Shown here: positions 15,301 through 29,215 of the stretch, piece by piece
Numbering within the stretch: the first letter of the stretch is position 1
How the letters are laid out: each line of letters opens with the position of its first letter
From: Apostichopus japonicus
Taxonomy: Eukaryota; Echinodermata; Holothuroidea; Aspidochirotida; Stichopodidae
Assembly: GCF_037975245.1 (NCBI RefSeq)
Contig: NC_092577.1
Coordinates: 32,119,398-32,183,397, forward strand
DNA length: 64,000 nt
Direction of reading: 5' to 3'
Notes under the pieces: generated by a model
The model's database searches: none
Told to the model about the DNA's origin: nothing
What the model saw: the letters and a program-made list of their open reading frames with translations, nothing else
Made by a program: the position numbers and the translations under genes

Positions 15301-18300
15301 AAAATTGAAGTAATGGATTTCAATCAACGTTTATAGCCTGTATTGCGCTTCTTGGGGTGTCAGAGTATTTGCTTTTTAAGGTGGCTTAAAAGTTAATTAC
15401 TAACTTAAAGGTCACTGACATAGTGTTATCAATGAACAAAAGTAATGTAAAGCGAAACCAGCCAACCTTTTGATCACTGCATAGAAGAAGCAAAAAAGCT
15501 TTCAAAATGCAAACTTAATAGCACAGATCTGTGAACTCTATGACACAACACTGTCTGCAAACGATGGAAGTGCATTGTTTAAACATGTTGACGAGGAAAT
15601 AATGCATGTTTTGGGCTATCTTGCATCAAAATATGAATTTATTCGGCATTTCATTCCACTTTGAAAATGGAAAACACTTTCATAAGGATGAGCATAGCAT
15701 AATTCTATACGGTTGTATTCATAAGATATAATTGGACAGTACTATGAAAATCAGGACCTTTTTGAACAATTTTCTCTTTTCCTTAATCTGGGTTATAGAT
15801 CATATCTGCTATGCATTTTACTGTCTATAAACTTCACATTTACGTAAACAAAAAGCAAACATTCAGTGACTGGTCAGAAACCCAGTGTACCCAGACGTCA
15901 GTGAAATTAGTGATCTAGCTTCGATTTACGATCAGAAAATACCAAGTGCATGATTGATATTATATAGTATACAAATACACTAAATTGAAACAACTATATA
16001 TAGCTGTGAAAAAGTCCACTTTTAATCAATCCCAACTGCGAAATATAGCTTTCGTGCATTGCACTTTTCTACAGAATATCCCAAAGGATATCAGGAGATC
16101 AATTCAATTTTCGTAATGTAAACCCACCTTGGCCGGTCAAACTTTAAAGTGTTCTTGTTATAAACGCTATAGGCCTATCCTCTAAGAGTATAGGATCTTG
16201 ATACAGCCTACAGCGGTAGTCAATTTAGCAAACCTTAACTATGCACACACTAACTTACTCTGTGCTATCTCTCTTTATTCTCTCTCGTAATTTGTTCGCC
16301 GTCGGACATTTTTTGGCCAACTTTCGAGAGGAGACTGATAACTATAAATATCATGAGCGTAATTAGAAGACCTATAGTACAGACAAATGACATAGACTTG
16401 CCCTGCTGATGACACTTCGCCAGGCGGCACATCTTATGCTACACGTGTTACGCGCTGCGTCACCAAACCATGAAATGCACACTTAAGTATGTGATGACTC
16501 ATTCTGACTAGTTCGACGCTAGAGACACTTAGTCGGGCGAAAATTCAAATCGGACGTTTGCGTTATAGTTTTCCTATCGTTGCCACATGCTGATAATGGT
16601 GATATTATTGGCCCTTATTAACAAACGATGGCCGAACACACGCTCATTGAGTAAAGAGGTGAATCTGCACGGAAATCCGGATTATAGCAATTGACTATAG
16701 AAATGGGATTGATATAAATATGAATTTAATGATATAAAAAGATAAACGTGTTCAATATTCAATGCCATCTTGTGAAGTGCTATGTGTGACAGCGTTATAA
16801 TATAGATAGAAAGATATATATTTATGCAGGATGAAGGCAGCTTATATGTGTTTATAAAGTGAGTTTGTCATAATGTTCTCTATCGACATATTCTTAAAGC
16901 TTGTGATAGCAATTCATCCACTGTGGATGGATAACTGTCATAGACGGTTAATATAGATAACATGTTCACCGTCATTGAAATAAATTTTACTTTACGCTTC
17001 AAAGCTCCAAACGTATATTTCCAGTTATACTCACGCTATAGTTAAGACATTTCAACTTAAAAGACGTTGCCATACTTCTAGGACATGTTTTATGGGTCTT
17101 TTCGTATGCGCATTAAGAAACCCCCAAATAATATTTCAACTCCTTCAGGGCGATCATTGACGGTGGAAACTGATCGTAACTTTCTACTGCGGATTTGGGT
17201 TAGAATGTGCATGGCCATGCTCGAAGGACATCAATCTTTAGGAGTAATGTTTATGGGAGTATATGAATCACAACTTGACTTGCGCGCTACGCAAATGCAT
17301 ACCTCAACTATACATTATGTGTACGTAATTAGTAGCAGGCACTCCTGTAACAAAACGCAGGGTATGGAGTATAATAAGTCCTTCATCGAAATTAACTAAT
17401 TTATAGCTTTTTTTACGACTACTAAAATATGTTAATGAGCACATTAAAGCAGTAGGTACGGCCTCTTTTATTTCTAAACTTTCACATATATTAAACTGTC
17501 CTCCCGGGTACCCAGTAGATTCACACCAGTGACCAGTAAGAACGTTTTCGTAACGTTTAATTTCACGTTTAACTATATGCATAACAACGCCATCATTTAT
17601 ATAATTCTGTTATCACAGAAAGGTGCAATAAGCTGATAAATGGGAGATTTCACAGTTAACAACAGTATCAACTTCACGCGATTCTAACTACACGCACTTG
17701 CTTTAACACAAAATACAAACCTGGAATAAAATATTTCGTGACTTAGTGTTCATTGGTTTGGTGTTTGTCGTCATATTAAAACGTATGACCAGTGGCTTTA
17801 AGATTCTTGATATACCATCAATGTAATATGTTATACACATCCTTCTGTCCTCTTTTTTTATTTATTTTTTTATTTTAGATAAAATGGTTCGATAATACAG
17901 AAATAACTTTGATGTACAAGTCATTTAGCCACAAGTTCCAGAAAGTAGAAATCAACCAGTAAGATTTTATCCTCCTATATTTTTATATTTTATCCTCCTA
18001 ACTCTGATGTTTCTCGACAGTTTGAAACTGTGCACAAAACAGGAGTCAAACCATGATCCTGATTGTCACATCGTCAGCTAAGATTTCTCTTTTCGACCCA
18101 CATATTAGTCAAACATATACAGTACGTATCAAAATATCTGTCTTGGAGGCAGAGGAGAAGACCCAGCTAGGAAACGACGAAAAGTTCGACTTTAGTTCAT
18201 CAAAATCTATGGCATGTTACTATGTCATCCATCACAACACATGTCGCGTGGACAAGATCAAAACGGATTAACATGCATCGGTTGTCAAACATCCTTTATG

Positions 18301-18573
18301 TAGGTAACTGAAATTGGATCGACGGCGTGTAAATATTGCGTAAATCATTCAATATTTCAAGGAAATCTTTAATCAGCTGTTCTACTTCTCTTTATGACTT
18401 ATCTCACATGAACAGTTAAATATTATTTATTAATGTTATAAGGGAATAAAGATGACATGTTTGCAACAATATAAATAATGTTGATGTTCACGACATCAGA
18501 ACGCACTTTGTATATACAACAGATGCTATATAACCTAGTACAGCAATGTGGATCGTAGTTAAGTTGGAATTTG

Positions 18574-18581
<8 letters not shown>

Positions 18582-18649
<68 letters not shown>
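18582..18649. repeat. (TA)n microsatellite
   Basis: A pure run of about 68 bp, followed by AT-only sequence to about 18700. Confidence 0.95.
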
Positions 18650-18653
<4 letters not shown>

Positions 18654-20137
18654 TATTTTATATAATTTTTATAATATTTATTTATTATATATATATTTAA
18701 TATCTTCGCCTCTTCTACGTATTCTCGAGTCTTGTGACTCTTTTCTATATCAATGGATAGCCAACCTAAACTGTCAAAACAGGAAGTTCATAACACCAGA
18801 TAGCGCCATTATGGACTTTCAGTTGCAAACATTTTAGTGTCCCTCAAACAGTTTTCGCAATAGGTACAATGACATATTCCGGTATGCAAGTTAAATGTCT
18901 GTTTCAATGATTCTCTGTCGCGATTTCGCAATATAAGAGTCTTATTCATCAGATGCTTTATCTATGTGCAAACGTGTATACTCTATATGTTGCCCTATAT
19001 GCTGGTCACCAAAAAAATGTGCACTTTATATTTATATACTTTGAATACTTCGCACATCGTGTAGCGGTTTGCAAACGAAAATGGAGAACAAAAGCCTCAT
19101 TTTCTCAATTAGCGATGACCGTAAACTGACAGTTACAATTCGACGTTCCTTGTCATGTACATCTCCTTAATACATCTTGTTTAAAATAATTTGGTACACA
19201 AAAAGGAAACTCGAAAAAAAACTGTAACTTAGGATATTTTATTTCGTCATGACGGCTGCATGTTTTCGCCAAAGCTGTCACAAACTCTTAGGCAAGTTGT
19301 CCTCCGAGGTTAATTCATTCCATTTAAACCTGCCACGTGACGAAGAATTATTGTTCCCGTATAAGAAAGTAATAACAAGCTGTGATTTGTAACAAACGCC
19401 ACTACGTGGATGTCCAAATGTCATATTCATCCTCTGTGGATGTACAACGTGCTTTTGTCAAAACATATAAATCTGATGTCAACGTTGATGACTTTTAAAA
19501 AACACTTTGAAAGAAAATTAAGTAAGCCATATACGGAAAGATGAAACACAAGGATCTAACTGATAATTACATCAAAGCGTCAACGGTTAGCTAAACTATG
19601 CACCACATGTGTATATAGGTATATGGATTGTGTATTTGTGTAAGCCCGTTCAAAGATAACACATGGGGCGCGTACGGACTGCAAATCATTGCTGTCATTT
19701 TATATAGCTCATGATGTTTATAGTGTTGTTAATGTACCGCATCATTTGGGATAACAAAGTTGTAAAGGTCTTCTTTGAGGAAAGGTACGGCTAGAACTCT
19801 ATCTGCACGACCATTCTACAGATAAATAACATTACATCTAGCCTATCTACAGTAAATATGTTATATGCACGATGTGAGAGCTTCACTTAAAGTACCCAAA
19901 AAAAATCTAGTTTGTCGCCACGTCGTAATTGCTATATACATAATCATAATTATACAATGACTTAAAGTTCATGATCATAGACATACAGTACTGTAATTTA
20001 AACACCCCCGATATACCATTTTCTGCATATTCAACAGCGTTGCTTATAGTTTAGCAGCCATTTGGAGCAATTTAAATATGCTAATACCCCTCGATTCTCT
20101 GCTCCCATACCATGCTTCAAAGCACTTGCACTGACAG

Positions 20138-20157
20138 TATATATATATATATATATG
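20138..20157. repeat. Short (TA)n run beside a dispersed repeat
   Basis: Twenty bases of TA beside CATGCTTCAAAGCA. The same pairing, inverted, recurs at 26925-26950. Confidence 0.8.
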
Positions 20158-22124
20158 TCCCACCCTTTTCCTGATAGAAACAGGATATTCATACGGATCA
20201 TACTGTCAATTAAAGTGCATTGAAGCAAGACATGCAATTCAGTATGGAAACAAATTGTCCCAACTGGGTGTACTTTAAGAATAGCGGTGCGCAAAAAAAA
20301 AGATACATACAGTCATATGTACTGAATAATTATGTTATCGTGTCAAGGACACCATGCAGTGACATGAACATGGTTCACTACATGTTTCCCAAATGCAGCA
20401 GTTTTATTTTCTAGCACGACAGGGAGGAGATAGTTATAGCTTTGATGATTCGAAGACCTGTCAATATCCTTTGATGGCCTTTACTTTTGAGGTGAATTGT
20501 GAAGATTTTCACCTGGTTACGATCAAAATTTATTTCAGTTTTCATGATAGAGGATAACTCGAAATAATAAAATAGTTTGTAGTTGTTCAATGTTTACATA
20601 CCACTTCTATTCGAGCAATACGTGACCTTTCACATAAAAACAAGCTGAATTTTCAGCTCACTCTTTTTAGTGAGTGCATATTAGCGAAAACAATATATAT
20701 CTTTTTTGTAGATGAATACAAATGTTTCCAGATTCTTGTTTAATTCTTCATAATATCGTACGGTACATCAGATATACCAATAAAAAAAATCGTATTAAGA
20801 ATAGACTTGGGGTAGTATGAAGTTGAAGGAGAGATTTTGCAGCGAATAGCATTCATTCAAATAAACATTGCAAGTCAGCTAATCGATACCGTTAACTCTA
20901 AATTAACCTCAATTCGAACTCGTTCACTTTCTTTCTAACAAAAATGGGACAAATGTCAAGATCTTTTACAACTAGCGAGGATCGAGAACTTGTTTCGACC
21001 CGAAAACTCTTCAAACCTTGTCTTCATTAACCTCATTTTCAGCTACCTAGATTTTGTAGCAATACCTCGAAGGACAAGGCACTCAAAAATGTTAATAAAA
21101 CGACCGAGAGGCTGTATGTCGTAAACAAACCCACAGGGAGAATGCCTAACGTGTTCTGTATGTGTACAACGAAATAACATTTGATACTGAGGCGTCTGAA
21201 ATATGAAAAAAAAAACGTAATTCGTTCGATCTGAAATTAAGTTAAGTTTGATTTTGTACGAACAGAGAAACTATTGACAAAGATGAGAAAACGTCTTTGT
21301 TAATTTCATTTATCAACCATTTCCCCGTCAGTTGAAATTTTACTTCTACAAGTGTAACTTGAACCTTTAATGCAAATAATTGGGTTGAATAAGTGTTTTT
21401 GCAGAATTTCGAAACTCGTTGCATTTGTAACAAGGCATACAAGCTTCCGTATGAGACTTATCCGACCCTTTATCAGTTGTATTGATTGGCATGTAAGGTA
21501 CACTAGGCGCACGTTTTCTCATTTCCACGAATTGATTAGGCAGACTGTCAGCTTTTTGCACCATCCGTGCGATAAGAGACATGACGTAGCGTTAATACGA
21601 AACAAAGCAGTATAGCTACATGACAAAAGAAACAATGAAAGTAACCAGCGCCGTTTTACGCTAATAACCTTCAATAACAAGATATGTATTTCCTCTGATA
21701 TATGCTATACCGTCACAAAATAGAAAAGATTAGAAACGATTCCAAAATTCCATCGATTCCACAACACAATGTAGCTATGCTACATACACTATGTGTAAGA
21801 ATTTAGGGAGTAAGGACAGTCTACTGTATAGTTGTGTGTATACCAGAAGTAATATCTTGGACAATCCTATATCACGTCATCTTGCCATGACAGATTTCGT
21901 TTTAAGGACAGAGGCCAGCTGTGAAACTCAACACCGTGAATACAGGATAGAAATCTCAACAGATGTAATTGGTCGAGTCGACCTGTCAAACGAACTCCCA
22001 AGACAGTCGTGGTCACAATCACAAACAACACTTCAATATGAACCGGGAGTAATACTTCACACCCGTGCATATATCGCGGCTGTATCTATATATATACGTG
22101 ATATAATTATACAAAGAAACAATT

Positions 22125-22363
22125 TCTGAACATATTACGTCAGTTGGAAAGGTCAAGGAAAAAACTCGGAAGGTATATTTCATGTCTCTAATGAAAAAAA
22201 CACTTTCCATGAGAAACGAATACATATTTAACAAGTTTATATATAGAATATACTTGTTACATATGTATTCATTTCTCATGGAAAGTGTTTTTTCCTTTTA
22301 ATAGACATGAAATATTCCTTCCGAGTTTTCCTTGACCTTTTCAACCGACGTAATATGTTCAGA
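22125..22363. repeat. 239 bp near-perfect inverted repeat (fold-back)
   Basis: The left arm 22125-22236 and the right arm 22252-22363 are inverted copies of about 110 bp with a loop of about 15 bases. Both begin, in outward orientation, TCTGAACATATTACGTC and contain AACACTTTCCATGAGAAA. A few small differences and indels are visible. No target duplication could be identified. It may be a fold-back MITE, and a transcript across it would form a long hairpin. Confidence 0.85.
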
Positions 22364-23419
22364 TACTGAAAATCCTTTGATGTATACTAAAAGCATTGTT
22401 TCTGACTTGTTACATATATGTATTAATTTCTGATGGATAATAAATGCATCCTAATATTCTTATCTATGTCGTGTTTTGCGATCATGAATAATGGAAACAT
22501 GGCTTAGAAACACTTTATTTATTGTTTTCCCATTTATTAAAACTTTAACCAACAAACTGCCATGAGCTATCGAGAAATTTCTTCTTTTTGTCTTCTTTTT
22601 GATACTTTATTATTTAAATAAAATAGCTAACTCTAGCAAGTCAGACACAATACTTTTAGATTATTTTTCAAGTATTTTGATAGCATATGATTCATAATGC
22701 TTTACAACTGTACCTATTATTCCGAAGCTGTCATAGCATTCTATAGTTCTGTATTTGAGGTCCCAGTTATTTAAAGTAATGTTTTCTGCTCTAGGCAAAG
22801 TTTATGTCCAAAAGGTCTGCAGGGAATTTAAATTATACTGCAAGTTTTGCAAGAATAATTGAACCTCCAGAAACTGAGGCACCTGAATCATAACATCCTA
22901 TGTATATCTTATGATCGGCATACAACAGCTTATGCTATCACGACACAGCCCTCTGACTTAATTCAGACAGTTATATTATATGACTATGCTCATCTTCAGT
23001 GGACCAATCCACAGAAAACAGTGCTAGGATATACAAGTTTCACACCTTCCCTAGTCATAGATGGATGTTCGTCAAACTCCCAAGATGCATTCGAGGAAAA
23101 CACACGATCAGCCTCAGGTTGACCACGGGGAGGGAAGAAAGTGGAGAGAAGATAGAGCTAGCTTGAAGGTGTATAGTGTATTCCATAAATCGATTTTGGT
23201 CTTGAAGGAAATCCGTCAGCATTATTAATAAGGGTAAGGAGACGCGTATAGCTATACATCAGTGGTCACAAACAAAGCCGAAGGGATTCGTTTTCCTGTT
23301 TGTTTTTGGTTTTGAATTTTTCACGTTTCTTTCGTATAAGACTGTACGTATAAACAACATGGAGAAGTGGATAATTGTCGCTGCCAAATGATCAATCGTA
23401 GCCTGTACATACTAATAAC

Positions 23420-23545
<126 letters not shown>

Positions 23546-24064
23546 AATAATAACAATAATACTAATATAAACATAGCATACTATATGCACATAACTTTGG
23601 AGCTACCAGAGAGGATGGATATTCTTAAAGAAGAAGGACTAAATAGAGATTTATCCGACAATTAAAACGTTTAGTGACATTGCATTGAATGAAATATCCG
23701 TACTGTACGTTAGTTTCCTTACTTTCAACGTAACTCCAATTGTTCGACAGTAAGCCAGAATAAAGTTTATGTGTCCATTCAATCACAAAATCCTCCAAAT
23801 TAATTTCTCAATCCTCAGTCGAATATTTATTTTATATTTATATTTTTAATATTTATAATATTTATAATATTTATATTAATCCTATACCAAGCTGAGTCGT
23901 TAATGCCTGTATATCAATCTTACAAATCAATGCATATTCATAAGATAAAGAAAACAGACTGCTTGAAACACAAAGGAATGTTCTAACCTATTCCAACTTA
24001 TGTTAATATCCCATCACTTGATATATTTTTTTTATGTTTTCATAACCGTAACAACTATAGCTTT

Positions 24065-24434
24065 CAAGGGCGTAGGAACCGGGGGGCTGGGGGGCGCCAG
24101 CCCCCCCCCCCGGTGAAAAATGTGGAGGGGCGGAAGTATCATTCCGCCCCCCGCTTCGCAGGTCAGAAAACCCCTTTTTATTTCCAAATGAGAAAAAAAT
24201 CTCATTTGGAGCACCAAATTGCATCTAAGGCCAGGTGCAAATGCAAAATTATATACAAAATGGAGTGGGTGGGTTGAAGTGTGCTATATTGCACCAAATT
24301 GCATCTGAGGCCACCTGGAAATGCAAAAAAAATCCAAAGGGGAGGGGGACACCCCCTCCACTTAGACCCCTCCCCCAGGCCGGCCATCAGTCTTCAGCCC
24401 CCCCCCCACTCAAAAGTACCTTCCTACGCCACTG
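24065..24434. mobile_element. hAT-type MITE, 370 bp, perfect 8 bp target duplication
   Basis: The ends are CAAGGGCGTAGGAA and, inverted, CAGTGGCGTAGGAA. The element is flanked on both sides by ATAGCTTT (24057-24064 and 24435-24442), an exact 8 bp target-site duplication as hAT elements make. The inside is C- and G-rich with no transposase, so it is non-autonomous. Internal sequence around GCACCAAATTGCATCT is repeated (about 24211 and 24292). Confidence 0.82.
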
Positions 24435-24442
24435 ATAGCTTT

Positions 24443-26864
24443 ACAAATAAATGTATATCAAACTTGCCATATTTGATATCCAGTCAATCGTTTAATTTCA
24501 TGGAAATGAAGGTACTAAGACCATCGAGATAAAAACAGACATTTTACATACAGTATCCATTGATTGATTGATTTTTTCCGGCAAATCAAACACCAGCAAG
24601 ATCAGCAAGTTCTTTGTCGATTTATTGACTACAATATTGATCTCAGGGACGGAAACTATTTTGACCATGTATATACATCGAAAGAAATGGCAACCGTTCT
24701 TCAACGATTCAAATATTTTTCACTTCTCTGTCTTTAAAAGAACAAAACATAACCAGCCACCGTGCTTAAGCCTTTGAAAGGAGGGCAGTTTTGCAAACTA
24801 TGTTTTTTTTCTCTTCGCGTATATTATTGTCATAACCAAGGCACAGTTATTCAAATTTACGATCAATCGTTACCACTATGTTGCTTAACATTATATTCTA
24901 ACGACTGAAAGAGTATGGTTGATTAAGTTCATTAGCCAAAAACAAAAATTGTAGGCAACTCATACAATTCATTACTTCTAGAAATTTCCGTTGTCCCTGG
25001 ATGCGTATTCATATAACAAAATGCTTTGGAGTGATTGGGTACTGCAGTACTTCATACTATTCTGGGGTTATCGAAAGAGCAGTTGTGAGAAGCTAATGTC
25101 ACTTTGGAAAACTAGTCCATGACTTATTGAGAGGCCAAATTATTCGAAAACTGTCTTTGCAGCATTTACCAAGTAGTTTTCAATTTATACAAATGTAGTC
25201 TGAAGAGGCAGTTTATCAGGTAAAGTGCAAGAACCGTACATGTCTCTGGCCAAAATCAGCTAAAACGACAATCCATGTGTATATACCGTAGTCATCTGTT
25301 AACCCGTATTCGAATTTACTGATGAGTCTGGAAGAACAGAATCGGCTCCCCTCTAAATGACCCAGTGGTATAAAAGTGATTGGTATGACTCAGTCAATCA
25401 GTTGACTGGGATGAATAACTTGGTAGGAAATCATATTCTAAAGGAGGTTACAAAGGGGTAAAATAAATATGATCGGTTGAGTTAAGTCGAGTTGAGTTAA
25501 TTGCAGGGCATGAGAAATCTGATTATTTCATTGGATAGTTATTCGTTACAAACATCAAGATAGATTTTTGTTTTAAGTTTATGGTCTAGCCCTTTCTGCA
25601 GCCAATTTAGCTAAGAAGCTGAAAGTAAAAGATGCATAATGAGTACAGTGTCTTCGAAGATGGACACAGAACTATCTTCTTGTTTAATAGTACTAAAAAC
25701 TGCTGAAATTGCCATAAATAATTTCTAAAGCCTCAACAGATGCCTACTTTTCTTAATTTCCGAGCCCTTAAAAAGGTACTTTATCTAATGAGTACAGGCA
25801 CTATTGTATTGTCACTAACCGTCAGTACACGATTTGAAATTCGTTGCTCACGTAAAGATCATCCTTCCTACCACGCAACTGTAATTATTGGACAAGCCTA
25901 ACTTGGTGGTCATTCTTATAATGCAATTCAAGTCATGTCCGTAGGCAACCCGTACACCCCCCCCCCTCCCCACCCTCCCCACCCTCCCACCGGTTATTAA
26001 TTAAAAATTTCTACATCCTTGCTCATCTTGAGTATTCTCACCATTTAACAAAAGTTGTATCGTTATTATTTTAAATTTCTTCCAAATACTGTTTTTATTT
26101 TTCATAATTCGGGGTGGGGTGGGGGTGGGGGTGATGTGTCCATATATAGGAACTTGGAACACACTCACTGCATGAAACAGTGGGTACATGCAGAGTCAGC
26201 CATAACCGTTCGTATAAAGGTGCTTCCATCATACAGATATTTACTTAAACATGCAACAGACGTTTCATGTTGTGGTTTTGTTTTCAATTATAACATGTCA
26301 GTTAAAATTTTCTAATATTCAAATTCACCTTTTTTTATTCCTTTTTTTTTCTTCATTTTTCTGTGTTCTCATTAAATCGAACTCATTCATGTAGTTTTAA
26401 TTGAACTGTTTATATCATGGATTAAACTATTTTCTAGGTATCTTTACTACATATAGTTGCGGCAAGAGAGAAGGTTAATATAATAATTTCCGATCCATGC
26501 TATTAAATGTTCTTCATTTTATTCCACTCCAACACCCCCCCCCCCTCCGTTTTTTTGCCCTTTTATCCAATATAAATGTGAGATACAATTACCATACACC
26601 TAATTTGTTTGCTTTCACTCACATGTTCTAGTAGGTTTCCTATATAGGTATCAGTCCTGTGTCGTCACACATCACATGGAATCAATAAATCGTTGCCATA
26701 CGAGCATATATGGTTTTCATTCATTTTTACCTTGGAAAGTAAACAATGGTCACAAACGGATGTGTTTCGCGTGCCATGAATCAGCGCTATAACACATAAT
26801 GATACTCACTGGTATGTTTTAATATCAGAAGGTAAAGAAAACGATGGATATACTTTCATATCAT

Positions 26865-26931
<67 letters not shown>

Positions 26932-28473
26932 GTATATATGCTTTGAAGCACGGTAAGGGAGGACAGTATAGAGTGGTAATAACATTAGGAAATTGTCCCA
27001 ACTGGTTGATTGTGGTTGGGGATGAGGTAAGGCAATGGTATGGGTTGGGGAGGAGCAATCTTGTGTAAATGACCTTTTAAATGTATAGTTTGCACGGTAT
27101 AGTTTGCACACACTCTTAGTACCATACATAATAATGTTCAAAGCTTCTTAAGAGACAAGACATGTGTTGCCCTGCAGTCTTTATATGTAAAAATAAGAAA
27201 AAAACATAATTTGTTACTCTCAAGAATTCATTGGTTGAAATCGCTAAGCATGCATTGTATAGGGCAAACGAGGTGATATGAACTACTGATTAATTACTGC
27301 AATAATCTGTGTACTGCAGACAGTAATGTCGTTTGATTCCATAACCGTACAATTGAAAAATGCACCTCATCAGTTATAACCCGCATATCTTCATGTTTCC
27401 ATTGACAAAATACTAGTGTGAAGTTTTTCCTCGCCTTACTACTGAAATATACTTACAGTATACGCATGCAGCAAGGTTACATAGTCAGCACGTACTTGTA
27501 GACTTAGTACACACATATAGCTGCAACATAGCACACTTGCTATTACACATATTACGTACTCACAGCTCGTTCCATTTGACAGCTTTTAATCATAAAATAA
27601 TTGTATGCGAAAATCCACGTGCCAAACCTGAAGCGTATAACAACAGTATTGACTGAAACAGTCCCGGTCAATAGTAAATCCTTACACATTGTTGCTGACA
27701 GAATGCATGCATGGTTGGACTGAAAAAGCCAGTGGCTTGAATAATGGAGATTTTTATTTTACGCAAATAATTCGCTTAATTGGCTAGGGGGATGTATGAA
27801 ACCATTTGTGATTAGCTTAATATCCGCCATGTGCGATTCATCAGGAGATTTATTGCATACACTCACGGTATGCTAAAGCTATAGGTTCAAGCGTGTAAAT
27901 GGCATAATTTTAGGAATTTTGAAGTGGCTAGCTGTTTGAATCGCATATTTTGTGTAGTAGTACATCATCAGGACAGGTAGCTGGAAGAGCGTTTGGGTAA
28001 AAAAAAAACCAAAGGACATTAACTTCATGCTGTCGAAGGATACCAAGACGCACACTACACTTTTGTAAGCGAACTGTACCGTACAATGTATGACGTCATA
28101 AATGGTATGTTACATCGAGGTGAAGGTCATCATATAGCAATAAAGAAGAATTGATGAACGTTTGCTAAAGTGACATATTATAGGATATTGTAAAGGGTTA
28201 AGTCAACCAATGTTAGTATCGTTTGATAGTCTGATAGTTCTGTTGTATCAATAGCTAACCATTTGTGGTCATTCGCCAAAAAAAAATGGGAAGCAAAATA
28301 TATCACCTTTGTGGTTACAGAAAAATGGAACATTTGCAATGGCAAATTAAAAAACAAATCCACTATCTGCATGACTGATAACTTGATCTTTTGGCGACAT
28401 AGAGTACAGCCCTATAATCTGGCAGTATTAAATCCGAGAATATTATTTGTGGTAAAGCATAGCAAAATGATAT
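24443..28473. other. Non-coding, poly-C/G tracts
   Basis: C-rich runs near 25958-25990 and 26535-26547, G-rich at 26112-26132, and a (TA)n run at 26869. A TGACGTCA lies at 28091. No gene recognised. Confidence 0.5.
26869..26939. repeat. (TA)n microsatellite
   Basis: About 56 bp of pure TA followed by TA with G interruptions, leading into TGCTTTGAAGCACGGTA. Confidence 0.95.
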
Positions 28474-28560
28474 ACAATATTGTTGTGTAAAAGGAAGAGG
28501 GCCTGACGTTTCGATCCTAGCAGGATCTTCCTCAGAAGCTGAATACAAATATTGTTGTAA
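28474..28560 (-). mobile_element. 54 bp insertion with hammerhead-like core between direct repeats
   Basis: Direct repeats 28474-28490 (ACAATATTGTTGTGTAA) and 28545-28560 (ACAAATATTGTTGTAA) flank 28491-28544. Read on the minus strand, the insert has CTGAGGA (28535-28529), a perfect 5 bp stem GATCC/GGATC (28527-28513), then GAAA and CGTC (28512-28505). That is the order of a hammerhead ribozyme core (CUGANGA, stem II, GAAA), with one extra A before stem II. Hammerheads are known in Penelope-like retroelements. Stems I and III are not evident. Confidence 0.4.
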
Positions 28561-29215
28561 GAATCTCCATATATGGCATTTCTCAGTGTGTTACGAGAAA
28601 CGAAGTTCGTATTTCACAATTTGATATGCAAAACGTAAACAGTCATTCCTGTTTTCCTATCCCTTCCTTTATCCATTCCTTTACAAAAGTTAAAAAACGA
28701 TTATCTCATATAATCTGAACTACTTTTGTGACCTTTTGAAACAGTGAGCAAAATCATGTACTTCCGTCTCCTTCACCTTAGCAACGCAATTATAGATATG
28801 TAACCCGTTTTCCAACTGACGCAGTTACCCAACTGGTGATGCAAAAATAGGCCTAACGGTGTATATACCTAAAGTGTTAGCCACAGGTATAAACCACATT
28901 ACACACTATTAATATCTTTCGTAATAGTATCTTTCTGACTTTCTCTTATTCCTATCTCGGTTATCTTTCCGTCATCAATGAACATCGCCGTGGCTGTTTC
29001 TTTTACATATCCCCTATAGTGATATTACAAAGTTGCAAAACAAAATCATTAATAAATATACGGCCACAAATGACGTTAATGAAGTTCGTTCAACCATGGA
29101 ACATGCTGTATATGGCCTTCACATTCAACCATTATTTAATTACAACTTCCTAATTGCTACTACGATCGGCGCGCAATGATAAATTTTTTGAAAGATCACA
29201 AGAAATTGTTCTTAC

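Larger units (their letters stand above)
9306..22124. other. Long non-coding stretch
   Basis: It holds (TA)n tracts and three perfect TGACGTCA octamers (9857, inside the 14 bp palindrome GAATGACGTCATTC; 14528; 14776). Small frames (for example 13724-14029) show no family features. Near 20060-20130 there is one copy of a dispersed repeat also seen near 26940-27010. No RNA gene recognised. Confidence 0.5.
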
